Origin: Latrodectus hesperus
Lineage: Eukaryota > Arthropoda > Arachnida > Araneae > Theridiidae
Assembly: GCA_037975125.1 (NCBI GenBank)
Contig: CM075856.1
Coordinates: 3,866,949 to 3,930,948 of the forward strand
Direction: 5' to 3'
DNA: 64,000 nucleotides
A program made the position numbers and the translations under genes. This document shows, piece after piece, positions 1 to 18,425 of this stretch; positions within the stretch are counted from its first letter, which is position 1, and each line of letters begins with the position of its first letter. Below the pieces are notes generated by a model that worked only from the letters and a program-made list of their open reading frames with translations, was not told the origin of the DNA and made no database searches.

Positions 1-2100
<2,100 letters not shown>

Positions 2101-2131
2101 ATATATATGTATACATATGAATGTATATACA

Positions 2132-3454
<1,323 letters not shown>

Positions 3455-4116
3455 AGAATATGTTAGCATATACTCTTACGACTTATAATAAATTAATATA
3501 TGTTTATTATATCAATTTGATTACTTTTTATTTTATGCGCATATTTTATAAAAAATTTCATTGAAAATATGAAAAATATGTAAGATTTTTAATATTTGTT
3601 TAAGTCTCACTATTTAATTTAAATTAGAAATTATTCAAATAACTGTCTTCAAATATTTTGACAAATATTGAAAATTATGAAAATAATAAATTAATTTACA
3701 AATTAACTAACGATTCGTTATTAACTTCCCCATATTCACATTCGAGAGTGAATATTTTTTTAACTTATCTATATTCTGCACTATAGTTTTTAAACACTGA
3801 TATTTTTATTTTAATATTTAATTAAATAATTTTGGTGAGAAATATTTAAGGTAAGTACTTTTTTTAAAATTTTATATAAACCTAACAATTTTTGTATTAA
3901 TATTTTCACTTCCTTTTTGATACGTTCTCAATATAGCTATAATAATAATAAAGTTACAATATATAATATCAATAATGTTTTATAAAATATTTTGCAAAAT
4001 ATGTCTACAGCAAAACAAACCTGACAAGAAACAGATGTAAACGCAATTATTTTTTTATAAAACAATTAATATATTTGTTTACTGTAGATAAATGTGTTAA
4101 TGCTTTCAATGCTTAC
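3455..4116. other. AT-rich start of intron 4, no gene
   Basis: Sequence immediately downstream of exon 4 on the gene's strand, beginning with donor GTAAGC. Nothing recognisable besides A/T-rich intronic DNA. Confidence 0.6.
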
Positions 4117-4261
4117 CTCTGGCACTAGGCTTTGCCATTAGTTTTTGTACAATGTTATCGTAGTACGAATCTCCAGCAACCCCTGAATCCTTCGTGAGTC
4201 GCTCTTTGACAGCGATGCATATTTCATTCATAGACAACAGTTCTTCCAATACTGTAAACGC
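4117..4261 (-). CDS. mGluR-like receptor, coding exon 4 (gene continues left)
   Basis: 145 bases, residues 319-366 plus the first base of the next codon (phase 1, donor CCAGAG|GTAAGC). It reads AFTVLEELLSMNEICIAVKE, then the KPSAR segment at the end that in the family precedes VVVLF. The Cys in NEICIA is a family landmark (RNICIAT or GLCIAH in vertebrate receptors). KDSGVAGDSYYDNIVQKLMA is the usual xYDxxxxxLL helix. No following exon is visible in the 4.1 kb to the left edge, so intron 4 is longer than 4.1 kb. The remaining ligand contacts (equivalents of mGluR1 D318, R323, K409) are out of view. Confidence 0.9.
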
Positions 4262-5097
4262 CTAATCAAGAAAAACACATAAAAAAATATTTACATTCTA
4301 CTCTATGTGCACTGTTTAGAAGCTATACATTCACTTTGCTACTCCATAAATGATATGAAGTAAATTTGAAGTTTATAAATTTCAGTTAAGGGAAAACGTA
4401 AATTAATTTATGGATAACGACTGAACATATAATAATTGTTAACCAAACTGTTAAAAATTATTTTAAAAGAATGATTTTTTTCTTAAAAATAGCAATTATA
4501 AGGAAACAGAAAGAACATTTAAAATAACTTTTCCTTTTGCTTAATTACTAATGCTGCTGGTAGATTTTGAAGTATTGAAGATACCTTTTCAATACTAGTT
4601 CAAAATAAATATTGAATCCCATGTTTATGTAGTTGGTCTATTTGACGGTTATTATCGTGCAAATTGGATACTAGAAAATGTCTCTTAAAAAAAAAGTTCT
4701 CTAATTTTTAAAAAATTGTAAGTAGCTAACTAAATAAGTTATATTTACTATCACGTAATTTTTTTTTTAAAAAATTCATTAAAACATCTTTTGATCTTTA
4801 GAATAATGCATACAGACGCAAAAAGGTCTGTATATAATCAATCAATATTCATAATTTAAATTAATAATTAATTTTTTTTCAGAAACATTTCTCGTAAATA
4901 TAATTAGAGCACAGGGAAGCTGTTTTCAAATTATGACATATAATCGCCAAAAACTCCAAAACAAACTTGGTATCTTTCCTTTTCTCTTCTAAACTAACAA
5001 AATAAGTTAAATGAGTTGCATTTACTTGCGATTAACAAAATTATTTTCTTAAACTTAAATACATTCATAAAATATATATTTTGAAATGATTACTTAC
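4262..5097 (-). other. intron 3 of the mGluR-like gene (836 bp)
   Basis: AT-rich intron between donor GTAAGTA (5097-5091) and acceptor TTGATTAG (4269-4262), phase 0. It is the only short intron of this gene in the window. No repeat family or open frame was recognised in it. Confidence 0.85.
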
Positions 5098-5268
5098 TTG
5101 TATCCCATAGTTAGATTCCTCATAAAGTATCGAAATATATTTCCAGTTTAGTTTTTTAATGATTTGAACCATAGCATCTGCTTGATTAGTATCAGATGGC
5201 ACTGTTCTTAAAAAGTATTCAAACCTCTGCTTATTACTCAGTTCAGGGCTTGTAGAAAAGAAGCTAAC
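5098..5268 (-). CDS. mGluR-like receptor, coding exon 3
   Basis: 171 bases in phase 0 at both ends, residues 262-318. Acceptor TTTTTACAG|GTTAGC, donor ATACAA|GTAAGTA. The FSTSPELSNKQRFEYFLRTV segment followed by PSDTNQADAM is highly typical of the mGluR Venus-flytrap hinge. T267 and D287 match mGluR1 T188 and D208, and Y315 in SNYG matches Y236; these bind the alpha-amino and alpha-carboxyl groups of the ligand. LNWKYISILYEESNYG replaces the usual NWTYVSxxxxEGxYGE. GIQ replaces the usual GESG, so the turn after the binding Tyr is slightly altered. The short 836-bp intron 3 separates it from exon 4. Confidence 0.92.
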
Positions 5269-5550
5269 CTGTAAAAATTGTGGATAGTATTTAACATGAG
5301 AATGATTATATATACATTAAATAACAACAATTCACAAGAATTTAAAATATTTAATTTTTGCTGCTAATTAAGTTTGAGGTAGAGCATTTTATGCAAATAT
5401 ATACGTAAGCATTTAAGAAAATTTTGGGATTGTTCAACAAAATTTATATTTAAAAGTAAATATGTAATAATGCTGTATGAATTAAGAAAAAAAATTACTA
5501 TAGTTAGTTATCTAAAGTGTATCAGAGTAAAATATAGATAAAACAAGATA

Positions 5551-6220
5551 CGAGGTTTGTCCGGAAAATATGTATAAAAGTTGAGTAATAACTTTATTTT
5601 ACTGTTTGCAGTCACCGCCAGGTGGCACTTTTGCTGTAACTAATCCCATCAATGCTCAGTTCGAGTCAGACCACTCTGAGTGTAAGTAGGAGTGTGCGGC
5701 TGCTTGTTGAAAGTTACCCTTTTTCACCTACCGTCGGCATGGAGCTCTCTCTGATTGAGGAATAGCGCATCAACATCAAGTTTCTTGCAAATCTGGGCCC
5801 GAGTTCGACTGGATTTGGCAAAAGGGGGCAGGTGGATTCTTCATCACGACAATGCGCCCACTCACACGTCGCTCGTTGTCCGTGACTTTTTGTCCCGAAG
5901 CTCAATCACCGTGACAGACCACCCGCCTTATTCACCCGATTAAGCCCATTGTGACTTCTTTTTTGTTCCCGAAATGCAAAATGGTGCTTCGGGGGTGGCA
6001 CTTGGGAGATGTGGAAGGCATCAAGGCAGAAACGACACGGCAACTGAACCGCATCACAACTGAAGACTTTCAGCAATGTTATCAACAGTGGAAACGGCGT
6101 TGGCAGAAGTGTATCGCGTCTCAGGTTGAGTACTTTGAAGGAGAGCATATTGTAATACCTGAATAATTGTAAAATAAAGTTATTATTCAACTTTTATACG
6201 TATTTTCCGGACAAACCTCG
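5551..6220 (+). mobile_element. mariner element, internally deleted (670 bp) with intact ends
   Basis: Terminal inverted repeats begin CGAGGTTTGTCCGGAAAATA at the left and match the reverse complement at the right for more than 30 bases with about one mismatch. TA target duplications lie at 5549-5550 and 6221-6222. A full mariner is about 1.3 kb, so around half is missing from the interior. Because both ends are near-perfect, it could have been moved in trans by an intact relative. It lies 282 bp upstream of the exon 3 acceptor, in intron 2. Confidence 0.93.
5739..6166 (+). pseudogene. mariner transposase remnant (start and C-terminal half)
   Basis: The frame opens with MELSLIEE and RINIKF, the usual mariner N-terminus, but has a stop after residue 8 and jumps after about 20 residues across a deletion. 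It then enters the C-terminal half: RWILHHDNAPTHTS, HPPYSPD, a stop in place of Leu, AHCDFFLFPK, and the closing KCIASQVEYFEGE. HHD and CDF supply the second and third catalytic Asp with the standard 34-residue spacing. The first catalytic Asp is lost with the deletion, so no active enzyme can be made. Confidence 0.9.
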
Positions 6221-6222
6221 TA

Positions 6223-8845
<2,623 letters not shown>

Positions 8846-9854
8846 CTACAATATACAATTTCAATGAATTTTTATGATCTTAATCTTGCTCTTAACAAAA
8901 GTACATATCGTGAGTGAACTCCTATTTTCATATCTAAAATTTTTCCCTGTCGCGGATCGAGATTGCATCGGCTGAACATCGAAGAACAGCTCGCTGAGGT
9001 TCGCAAACATAACTCGTAAATACGTATAAAAAATTTTATACGCATTTCGAAATAATAATCACGATTATAATATTTTGCAGGAGATTCCTACATGAGTACT
9101 CTGTTAAGTAATTGTATTGATATAAATGCTAAAATAAATTAGAAAATTCTCTTAAATGAGAATAACAAAAACTCTCCTTCGTAAATATATTAGAAAATTA
9201 CTTTTTATGCAATGATTCATGATTTCACATTAATTGCTAACAGATCAGTGTTTATTTAATAAGAATTAATATTTTTTAATTGCAAAGTAATGTCTCTTAC
9301 ATCTGTATATCATTCGATAAATATTTCATAGAATGATGAATATGTAAGCTAAGACATTAGTGCAAACTGTTTTTAGTTGAGAATTGAAATGCGTTAAAGT
9401 AAATTAATTTAAACAATTCTAAAGGTCTTTTCTTTTATATTTATTTAATACACTTCTGAGAGGTATTGTATTTTTATTTTTTATTTAAATCAATATAAAT
9501 ACAAGAAAAAGATCTACGTGTTCTTGTCTACTATAACTTGTTACTTACCATTTTAAATAAGAATATAATTCACGAAAATTAATTGTTAATAAGTGAAAAT
9601 TGTAATTATTATTATTAAGTGTCATAAACATTGATAAGCTTAAAAAGACTGGTTTTGATACATGAAACATTTCTGAACTAAACTATATAGTTTAGGTTAA
9701 ATTATAAATAAAAGTAAATATTCCTGGCCATATGCTTAGTTTTAAAAATTAGTACAACTTATGATTATTTACTCGATAGTAAAAATTTGAAATTTCTCAA
9801 CTACCATATTTAAATGAAATTTTATATAATTTCGATACTTGTATGGTAAACATT

Positions 9855-10122
9855 GTTGTTGTTGTTGTCGTGTGCCAGCTAGGCTGGCATTATAGGGAGC
9901 GCTGCTCCACTTTTCCAACTGAACCATATTTAGGTGTGGAGTCCGACTTTGCCAATACACACATGCCATATATGTACCTATTTATAGGGTAGGCAATCAT
10001 TCATACAGTAAAAAATCAAAAACAGGATAGATAGAGAAAGTACATCCATATCAGAACCAGGATTTAAACCCAGAACTTCTTTGTCCACAGTCAGGGACGC
10101 TGACCACAAGACAAGTTAGATG
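9855..10122 (-). mobile_element. tRNA-derived SINE with (CAA)n tail and perfect target duplication
   Basis: Read on the minus strand. The head at 10122 carries a box A-like TGTGGTCAGCG (about 10108-10098) and, about 30 bases on, a box B-like GGTTTAAATCC (10070-10060), the spacing of a tRNA gene promoter. The body follows, then GGAGCAGCGCTCC, a stem-loop TGCCAGC-CTA-GCTGGCA (9889-9873) and a (CAA)n tail ending at 9855. The 14-base GTATGGTAAACATT flanks it exactly on both sides (9841-9854 and 10123-10136), proving target-primed insertion. RNA polymerase III would transcribe it; it codes for nothing and must borrow a LINE's reverse transcriptase. A truncated relative lies at 48172. Confidence 0.85.
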
Positions 10123-10559
10123 GTATGGTAAACATTATAAACATTTTTTAAACTTAAATTAACTTATTAATTATTTCGTATACGATGTGAAAAAAAGTTT
10201 ATTAATTCTTTAAAAGTTATAAATAAGAAAAATGCAATTTGCAAAGCAGTGATCTCAAGAAATTTGGATTTTTTTTTTATTGACATGAAACCTTTTAGTT
10301 GAAACATCGCCTGTGGAAGACGCTGACAACTCGAAGCACAATAAATAGGACAATAGTACGCTCCGTTTATTAATACTCACAATAGCATTTGTTCAAGGTG
10401 ACATAGATAACAATGCACGACGCAACAGAAGACTCACAATATATGTTACAGTTATAGGCAACATGTAAGAATGAATTGCGGAAATCTCACGACAGACAGA
10501 ATATTTGAGCACAGCCAAAATTGAAGTGAATAAATGATACACAACTGATATATATATCA

Positions 10560-10740
10560 CATATTCTCACAAACAGATGTTGATCGGATTGGGGTTGGGT
10601 GATTATGGAGGCCATGCGATCTGGCATCCTCTACTGATCACTCTATCTTTGTCAGAGGTACTCAACAGAACCTATCTACTGGATTGGCATAGTGTGGTTG
10701 TGTTGTATAAACTTACGTAAAGCTTATTATTGATTACACA
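10560..10740 (-). pseudogene. possible Tc1-like transposase scrap
   Basis: On the minus strand one frame reads QIAWPP, stop, SPNPNPI, which recalls the WPPxSPDLNPIE motif around the third catalytic residue of Tc1-like transposases. The flanks (10290-11000) are GC-richer than the intron but do not give a continuous match. Reported as a weak relic only; the motif is short and contains a stop. Confidence 0.3.
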
Positions 10741-13700
10741 TATCTTTAATTTAATGCGGGTCCAAGTGTTCATAAAAAGGGTGAGATAACTCTCGGTGCC
10801 TGTGATGCAAGTTTTCCAGCAAATCAATTACATTTCTTCGAAGAATGGTCCAAGCATTGAAACGCGAGCGAAAGCTGCGCCACATTCTCAAATTGTGTGG
10901 CCCATACGCGAGTGTTCTGTGTGTAGACATCCCCGTGCAATGCATCTCATTCATTTGTGCAACATTGAACACTACTGAGAATTGATTTTAATTCTTGCTA
11001 TAGGTTACTGAGCAAAAGATTACCGCATAGCTATGACTCCCGTTTGTTACTCATGCATTGACTGCTATTTGTAGGAATAAAGATGTAATATCTGGAGGAG
11101 AGTATCTAGAATTGACAATTAAAGTACATCCGATATTTTTCCAGCTTTTTCTTATTTTTCCAGAAATATTTCTGCAATATTTTTCCAGGGAAAATTTCAA
11201 AAAGCAACTATTTCTGACTTTTTCAAACAGAAAATCTTGACCAGCAATGTTCAATACGGTTATGATAACATTCTGAAAGGAAATGAGGTATCTTCGTTTA
11301 ACATGATTTGATTAATTTGCATAACTCTGATGAATCTCTCACATGTCAGCTTCCTCTATCAGTGATATTTTCAACTAAAAACACTTTTTATTTAAAAAAG
11401 AAATCTGAATTTGTTGTGATAACGTTACTACTAATAGCACTTCCTTATCATAACTTATTCTTTCTGTATGAATTTTCAAAGTTTTAACGAATTTTTGGTT
11501 CACATAAATATAATAAAAACAGGTTGAACTATTAATACTTATATTTATTTTCTTCTTTATCAATAATCATTACTGATAACGATGGCTTAATATATTGATA
11601 TAATAATATATAGTATATTAATAAACGCTTTCCCCTCCAGTTTGAAATTGCAGTTACATTAAAGCGGCCGGTTGAATTAAAATTTCTTGTTTTGAATTAT
11701 TCAATAAGCTATGAAATATTTTTCAAAAATTTTATAAAACTAACATGAATTTCAAAAATTTGCTTAGACAGCATTAATGTGAAACAAATGTAAATTTGGA
11801 AGTTATGCTATAGACATTAAAGTTTGTATTTATCAATAATATCTTAGTAAGTTTCCTTAAACAGAAGGAAAATTGGAAAAATATTCAATGTTATTATATT
11901 TTCATCATCAACATCTGTAATTATTATTTGAAAATAAATAATTTCGTAAATACTTTATGTATCATATTTAATTATTATAAAGGTAAATAGTTGGAAGATC
12001 AATAAAGCTTTCTTATAATTTTTTGTATTTGGTCTTGAGTAAAATTGTTTGCAAACACATAATCATTTACTTATTTAAATTATTTTTTATTTATAATAAT
12101 TTAAAAAAATACTTTCTTTTAAATTGAAGAACCTGTTACTTCCACATTGAATAAAACGAATATAATTTTTTATTTATCGTACACGAATTGTGTTATATTG
12201 ATTAATCATAATCATTTTTAAGTATTATACTATCATTAAATCATCAATTAATGTTAGGTTTTAGTAATTATGTTGTTTACAGGTTACATTTTTTGCTACA
12301 TGTAGCTTCTGTTGAAATATGAAAATTTTTTAGGTTTCTAAATTTAGTCATAAGAGATTTTACAACAAATATTTAACCGATTTTTACATTTACTAAATTG
12401 CTATAAAGCAAAATACCTATCTCAAAAAGTTATATCTTATAACACTTTTAACACTAAATTAAGGACAGTGTTTAAAATATAACATTAATTATTGAATGTT
12501 TTTAATGATTCTAAGTTATATTTAAAACTATTTTATTTATTTACTCTTTGATAAATGGAAAGCTAATTTGGTAAGTTGTTTCTGAAAAACAATTGATTAC
12601 ATCAACATTTATCTTTTGATTATTAAAAAATAGAACTAACAATATAGTAAAATCAAACTCTCTATTAGGTTCACTAGTTAAATTTAAGAAATAATATAAT
12701 CATATTTGGACAATAATATAATGAATAGAAATCAAACTTAAAAAGTGTAAATTCTGCATTTTACTTTTTACTTAAATCAGAAAACAAAAGAAATGCAACA
12801 ATTAACATGACACAAATGAAAATAAACTTTATTGCAATTTCTGGAGCATAAAAAACCATTAAATGAAATTCCTTGAAGAAATTTTCATTTTATTTGTCCA
12901 TTCTATTCTATTTCAGTCGTGAAAATTTTTTCTTATCACGTCATTTAAGTAAGTAAATAATTTACTCAATTATTTTAGGAAAATTTGCTAACAATCTTTA
13001 AGAAAATTTAGAAAGAAAAGATGATTTAAAGTTTTAAGCTCAATGAAGGTGAAATATTCTGTTTATTTATAATTAGTTAGAAAAAATTTGGATTAAATAT
13101 TTTAAATACAATGATTATACATTATTTTAAAAATGAAACTGCATATTGGTTTCCAAATTTTAAGTAACAAAATGAAAAATCACAACAAATTAGCTAAAGT
13201 TAACTGAAATAATTTTTTAAAAATTTGTTGCATAGAAATAAAAGTAAAATACATGGAATGGCAGTATGCAAAAAATAGCACTAAATTCATTTTGCGTAAA
13301 TATGATAAAGCTTGAAATTACCAATTAAGATTGTATGGCTTTTCAATGAACAATCAATGGATGAAACGATTTCTAAACAATCAAAATTTAAAAATGATCA
13401 TAATTTCAATATAAGACCTTCAGTGGATTTGAAGAAAGTAAACAGTTGTTTAACGTTTCAAGACAGCCAAATTTTCCTTGATGAGCCTTTTGTGGAATCA
13501 TTTTCTAAATATTAGTTTAATGTCCCAAATTCAACCTGGGGGCAAGCTAAGAAATATAACTACTGCATAAGACAGCATTGCAGAAAACAGAAGCAACAGG
13601 ATTCCAGCTTCATCTGAACTTATGTTGTACCATACTTCAGAGAGGTAATTTTCAACCATGACAGCACGCAAAAGGTTACATTAATTAGATTTGTATGCAG

Positions 13701-15913
13701 GTTGATCGGTATCATGCTGTACCTCCATTACTTTTGTGATCTATAAGTGAACAGATTGATAAAGTAAACATGTTTCTGTTTAGTGATTTTTCATTAGTCA
13801 ATCATTAGCGCTAATGATTTTGTTATTCATTTGCTTCAAAATAATTTCTACCTTTAAATGTCTTACCCAATTTTTCTGAGTAATTTTCAATACATCTTGT
13901 TCTTTCATTTATCATATTTTATGGAATCTAAAAATATGTCATTTTCTTGAATTTAAAAATATACTATTAAGTATTCATAATATTGAAAAACTGAAAATGA
14001 TAAATTATAATTATTTTTTATTTTCATTATAAAAGTATATTATTCTGAATATCTTGTTATATAGTCTTATTATGTTTACCTTCATCTATTCCTAGAAGTT
14101 TTTATGTTACAGCCAAAATTCGTATGCTGTCTCAAGATTAGTCAAAAATTTTTAATTGGAATACACTTGTTTTCACTTTTACCTTGTTCTCATTTGTAAT
14201 GTTTAATTTCACCAAATAATGTTAAATAAATAATTTTCAACGAAATTTCTATATAGATTTTTGTCAAGATATTGTTTATAATTAAATTTCGTTTTTCAAA
14301 TTTTAGATTAAATCTTTAATAAACCTAATAATAATATGCTACATTGCAATTTGTAAATGAAAAAAATCAGTTTTTAATGAAACACTATTTTTTTTCATGA
14401 GTCTACATAAAACAAGAAAATATTTACGAAAGTAGATAAAGATATTTTAAAATATTGGTAAATTATATTTAAGAGGAGAAATAACTGCAAAATTTATAGT
14501 GCATTAATATATTCAACAGATTTTTTTATATCATTTAATGTGGGTGGCTTTCTTTTTTAGTTGTTATAAAAATACGAAAATAATTTCAAACGTATTAGTT
14601 TACAGGTCGGATTGCTTTCCCCAAAATATGACTTTCATTATTCTACGACTAGCTATAGGAGAATTTTATGTATAGCATTAGAATATGCTATTACAACTGT
14701 ATGTATTTGAATAATATTGATATGCATGCTCTCTAGTTAGTTTTAAGGATTCGAAACTACTTAGGATCAAAACTAAGTCTATTCAATAGAGAGTTTTCGT
14801 GTCTGAAACATATTCTGATGTTATTGAGAAAGAGGCCAAATTGTATAATTTTAATTATTAGCAGGAAAGAAAATTTCAAATTCCTTTACTGATTTTGTCA
14901 AACCTCAATAAAATTATATGCATAAAGTTGGAGCAATGTTTTCCTTGATAAATACATAAAAACTATATTTCAAACAATGCCTTTGTTTGCATTTTAAAAA
15001 TAAACTTTTGCTAGAGATTTTTAAAAAAATATTTTATGACGCTATTAAACTGAATAAAAATACAGTACTCTATTTTTAAAGTATTCTGAATAAATGTATT
15101 TATAATAAACGCTATTATTCAACTCAATTTAAAAAACAAACAATTTTGCAATAATTTTATCAATTTATTGAATGAAGTTGCCCTCTAATTTTAAAAAAAT
15201 AATTTTAAATGTGATACTTTCATTTTTAACTAACTCATACAATTTCACAGGATACATTAATCAAACATTCAATAAACGTTAAAAGCAACAACATTCTAAA
15301 AATTGAAAATAAATATGCTTTCTCAAAATAATCTCTATTTTCAATACTGATTTTTCATATTTTAGTGATGATGATTTATTCCTTAGAAGAAGTTAATTTG
15401 AAGTTCAATGTTCAATATAATTTAGGTTCATTGCAAAACATAATAATTTCACGGGAAGAGGAACATTCAATGAAATAAATGCTACTATTTCAACAAATAC
15501 AAGCATCGCAATGCCAAAAGTCAGATAACAAGTCTATCACTATAGATTTAGAAATGTAAAATGAAATATTGCAATGCTTCAATTTACATATAAATCCACG
15601 CTAATTAATCAGATTACTATTTTTGCCGATGAAAGTAAAAAAGTAATTCTATATTCGTTCAACAAGATTTAGAGGGAGACTGAATTATTAATTGCATGCC
15701 CGTGAGACTAAATGAGACATTTTAGTTCAATAACAAAACCGTAGTCCAAATTAAGAATTATGAGTTTCCAAGGAATTCCGACAAGTCATGCGAACTCAGC
15801 ATGTGCTCAAAATTTTTCACTTTCTCAAAAATAAACTAATGTTATCAATGACATGGCTTGTGAGAATCTTTTATTGATAAATGATTGTGTTACTTCAATT
15901 TTCATTCTGTATC
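10741..15913. other. intron 2 sequence, no gene
   Basis: AT-rich DNA. A 60-73 codon open frame occurs on both strands near 10751-10978, and a 67-codon frame at 13312-13515. None has recognisable domains, and they look like chance frames in slightly GC-richer repeat debris. Confidence 0.5.
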
Positions 15914-15956
15914 TTCAGCTGTGCATGTCAGCTGTGCTAGGACATGCACAGCTGAA
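15914..15956. repeat. perfect 16-bp inverted repeat (hairpin)
   Basis: TTCAGCTGTGCATGTC, an 11-base loop (AGCTGTGCTAG), then the exact reverse complement. The arms are GC-richer than the intron around them. It could be a fold-back scrap of a mobile element or a structured RNA in the pre-mRNA; no flanking target duplication was seen. Confidence 0.85.
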
Positions 15957-16162
15957 TCTAAAGTGAACTTCATAATCTTGTAAAATGGATTTTCTAAATT
16001 AATATGTCCTGTTATGTAATGCTATACATCTTATAAGAGGCAAAAATTGAAATTACAGTTCCACTTCAATTCAAGATTCCTCAAACCATGCGACTACAAT
16101 CTACTTTTTCTAAAATAACTTGAACACAATAAATTGGTTTATTTATTAATTTCAACAGAAAA

Positions 16163-16235
16163 GGCTGCGTTGGTGTAATTGGTTTGAGTGTTGTCCTCAT
16201 TACTGGACGTAAATGAAGTCAAATCTCAGCTTAAC
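16163..16235 (+). other. possible tRNA-like SINE head or tRNA relic
   Basis: GGCTGCG is followed by a box A-like TTGGTGTAATTGG (about 16170-16182) and, about 35 bases later, a degenerate box B (AAGTCAAATCTC). Layout recalls a tRNA, but the acceptor arms do not pair cleanly and box B is poor, so it is not a working tRNA gene. Confidence 0.25.
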
Positions 16236-17402
16236 CGTATATTCATCGTGTTTACTTAGGGTGGCTGACACATGTTAAATGGTGCTGGGTAACAATATCT
16301 TCAAAGTGAAATGATATTTCACTATTATTTCTCTTGATATTTCTTTTTTTGACAGTTCAAATTTGTATGGACTTCTGCTTTCTGGAAGAGTCTAACTTTT
16401 GGTTTGGCTCTGAGAAGAATGCTGGTCCAGCAACATGATAATTGGTGACCATGCATCGAGACCATCAGTTTCGAATTTTGTTTCTTCACTGAACACACTT
16501 TCTTTAGATTGTAACTCACGAATGAATATATAATGCATTTATGCAAGAAGATTATTCAATGAAAACTAAATTAAAAATGCATTTCCTTTTCCAATCACTA
16601 TATTTTCTGACTTTTGAAGAATATAATAATTACAGACAATGTGTCTTAAAATGCTAAGTTTACACATTCTCCAATTCTGATTTACTTAAAGCACTGTGTT
16701 GAATACCATTAAGAAATTTTATCATCAATTACCGTTTAGTAAATTTGTGGAATCTTCCCAAGCATTTCAACTAGTCTTTTAGTTTCGGTACATCGAATAA
16801 TATTTCCGATCTGTGTTAACTGCCTGAGAAGATGCCATCAGTCCTCGCTTTATTTCGGACCCCATTTCTAGTTTGCGTGTGTGTGTGTCACACTTCTTCA
16901 ATTAAATATTTTCTCTTTCCATCAATTTTTAATAAGGCATTACTTATCTTCAAAGTTATTAGGAATTTACTTGAGGCTGTTCAAAAAGTTAAATAGGAAA
17001 TGTTTCTATACATGAATGTTTCACAGAATCAATTAACAGTACTTTATGATTTGTTTTTGATTTTAATATCAAAGCTGTATATAATGAATAATTTAATATA
17101 CAAAGAAAACATAAATCTATCTTATAATAAATAATATACCACACAAATTGAAAGAATTTTTCACCTATGTGCATTGGAAGGTTGTGATTTAACTTTCAAA
17201 TTTTCACACATAAGTAAGGAGCCTATTTTGGCCTTAAAACATGAATTTATGCATTTTAAAATTTGAAAATACATTTTAGAAAGGTAAATGACATTTAAAT
17301 CTTATTTTAATTTACCTCAGAATTTTAATCAAATTTTACAAATAAGTAAAGAAACTCTTTAATACCCACTAGTTATTACATAAATTATTAGTTATGGCTG
17401 TC

Positions 17403-17404
<2 letters not shown>

Positions 17405-17462
<58 letters not shown>

Positions 17463-17480
17463 TACATGTATGTGTGTGTC
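17405..17480. repeat. (TA)n microsatellite with (TG)n edge
   Basis: About 55 bp of TA repeat followed by a short TGTATGTGTGTG stretch, in intron 2. Confidence 0.95.
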
Positions 17481-18392
17481 AATTTTACACTTTATGATTC
17501 ATCAGTTACATCATATTTACATCATGATTTTACCAATTACATAAGGCTAATGTCATTTAATTTTAAAAGCATATTTTTTGGATAATCAGATTTTCCATGC
17601 CATTAAAATAAAATTGTTATAATAACACATACGTTACAGTTTAAAACACAAAAAATTATTTAATGATCTTACAAATTTATGTGCTTATACCAAACTTAAT
17701 TACCGAAAGAATAACCATCAAGAAACTAAAATTAACTTTTCATTAAAAATTAGCTAATGACTCCATTATTAATTTTGCATCATTTCCTTTTAAAATTAAT
17801 GTTTATTTGTCAACAGTGATAAAAAGTAATTAACTTGTTTTACAAGCTTCATTTTTGTGTCATATTTGTAATCATAGAAGAGGAATCTAATATCATAAAG
17901 ATCACTTAGTTTTAGTTTGTTCAATCATTAACTTTTTATAAATTTTCTGAAATTCAATTAACCAAAGCCTCAGTGTTTAACTAAATATTAGAACATATCA
18001 TGCGTAATTATTTCAGTAGAGAGCTACTTACTTTTTTATCGTACTTAATAATTTTGGTAATTTATTTTTGTTATTAATGATAAATTCTATCATACGCTGG
18101 TAAAACAAAATTTAATAATCTTAATAAAATTTGATAATCCCTTTATCATTTGTAGCTTCTTTTGAACATTTTGCACCGTGTTTTTAATCAAAATCTTATC
18201 TTATCATTAAAAACATTATTCATTTTGAATACTGTAAAATTCTAATTTCTATAAGATATAATTTTTTAAGAAATTTTGCTGTAGTTTACATTTTGCATTA
18301 CATCATGCTATTTCATTTGAATGCATGTGTAAACATTTCAGCTGAATTATTTATATATATGGGAAATATCAATTATGTAGCAGTACATAATT

Positions 18393-18425
18393 GACACAAT
18401 AGAATTCATTAAATTCTATTGTGTC
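18393..18425. repeat. perfect 14-bp inverted repeat (hairpin)
   Basis: GACACAATAGAATT, loop CATTA, AATTCTATTGTGTC. It lies 437 bp downstream of the exon 2 donor on the gene's strand. It may be a tiny fold-back element or a structure in the intron; no function is shown. Confidence 0.85.

Noticed and set aside
8940..9020. Short GC-rich patch, possible tRNA or exon
   Set aside because: Neither strand gives a cloverleaf or a frame with splice sites and homology.
10751..10978. Overlapping 60-73 codon frames on both strands
   Set aside because: Neither gives a domain; the region is GC-richer repeat debris and only the neighbouring WPPxSPxxNPI-like scrap was kept, with low confidence.
13312..13515. 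67-codon frame starting MKLPIKIVWLF
   Set aside because: No recognisable family, no supporting signals; could be repeat debris but cannot be supported.
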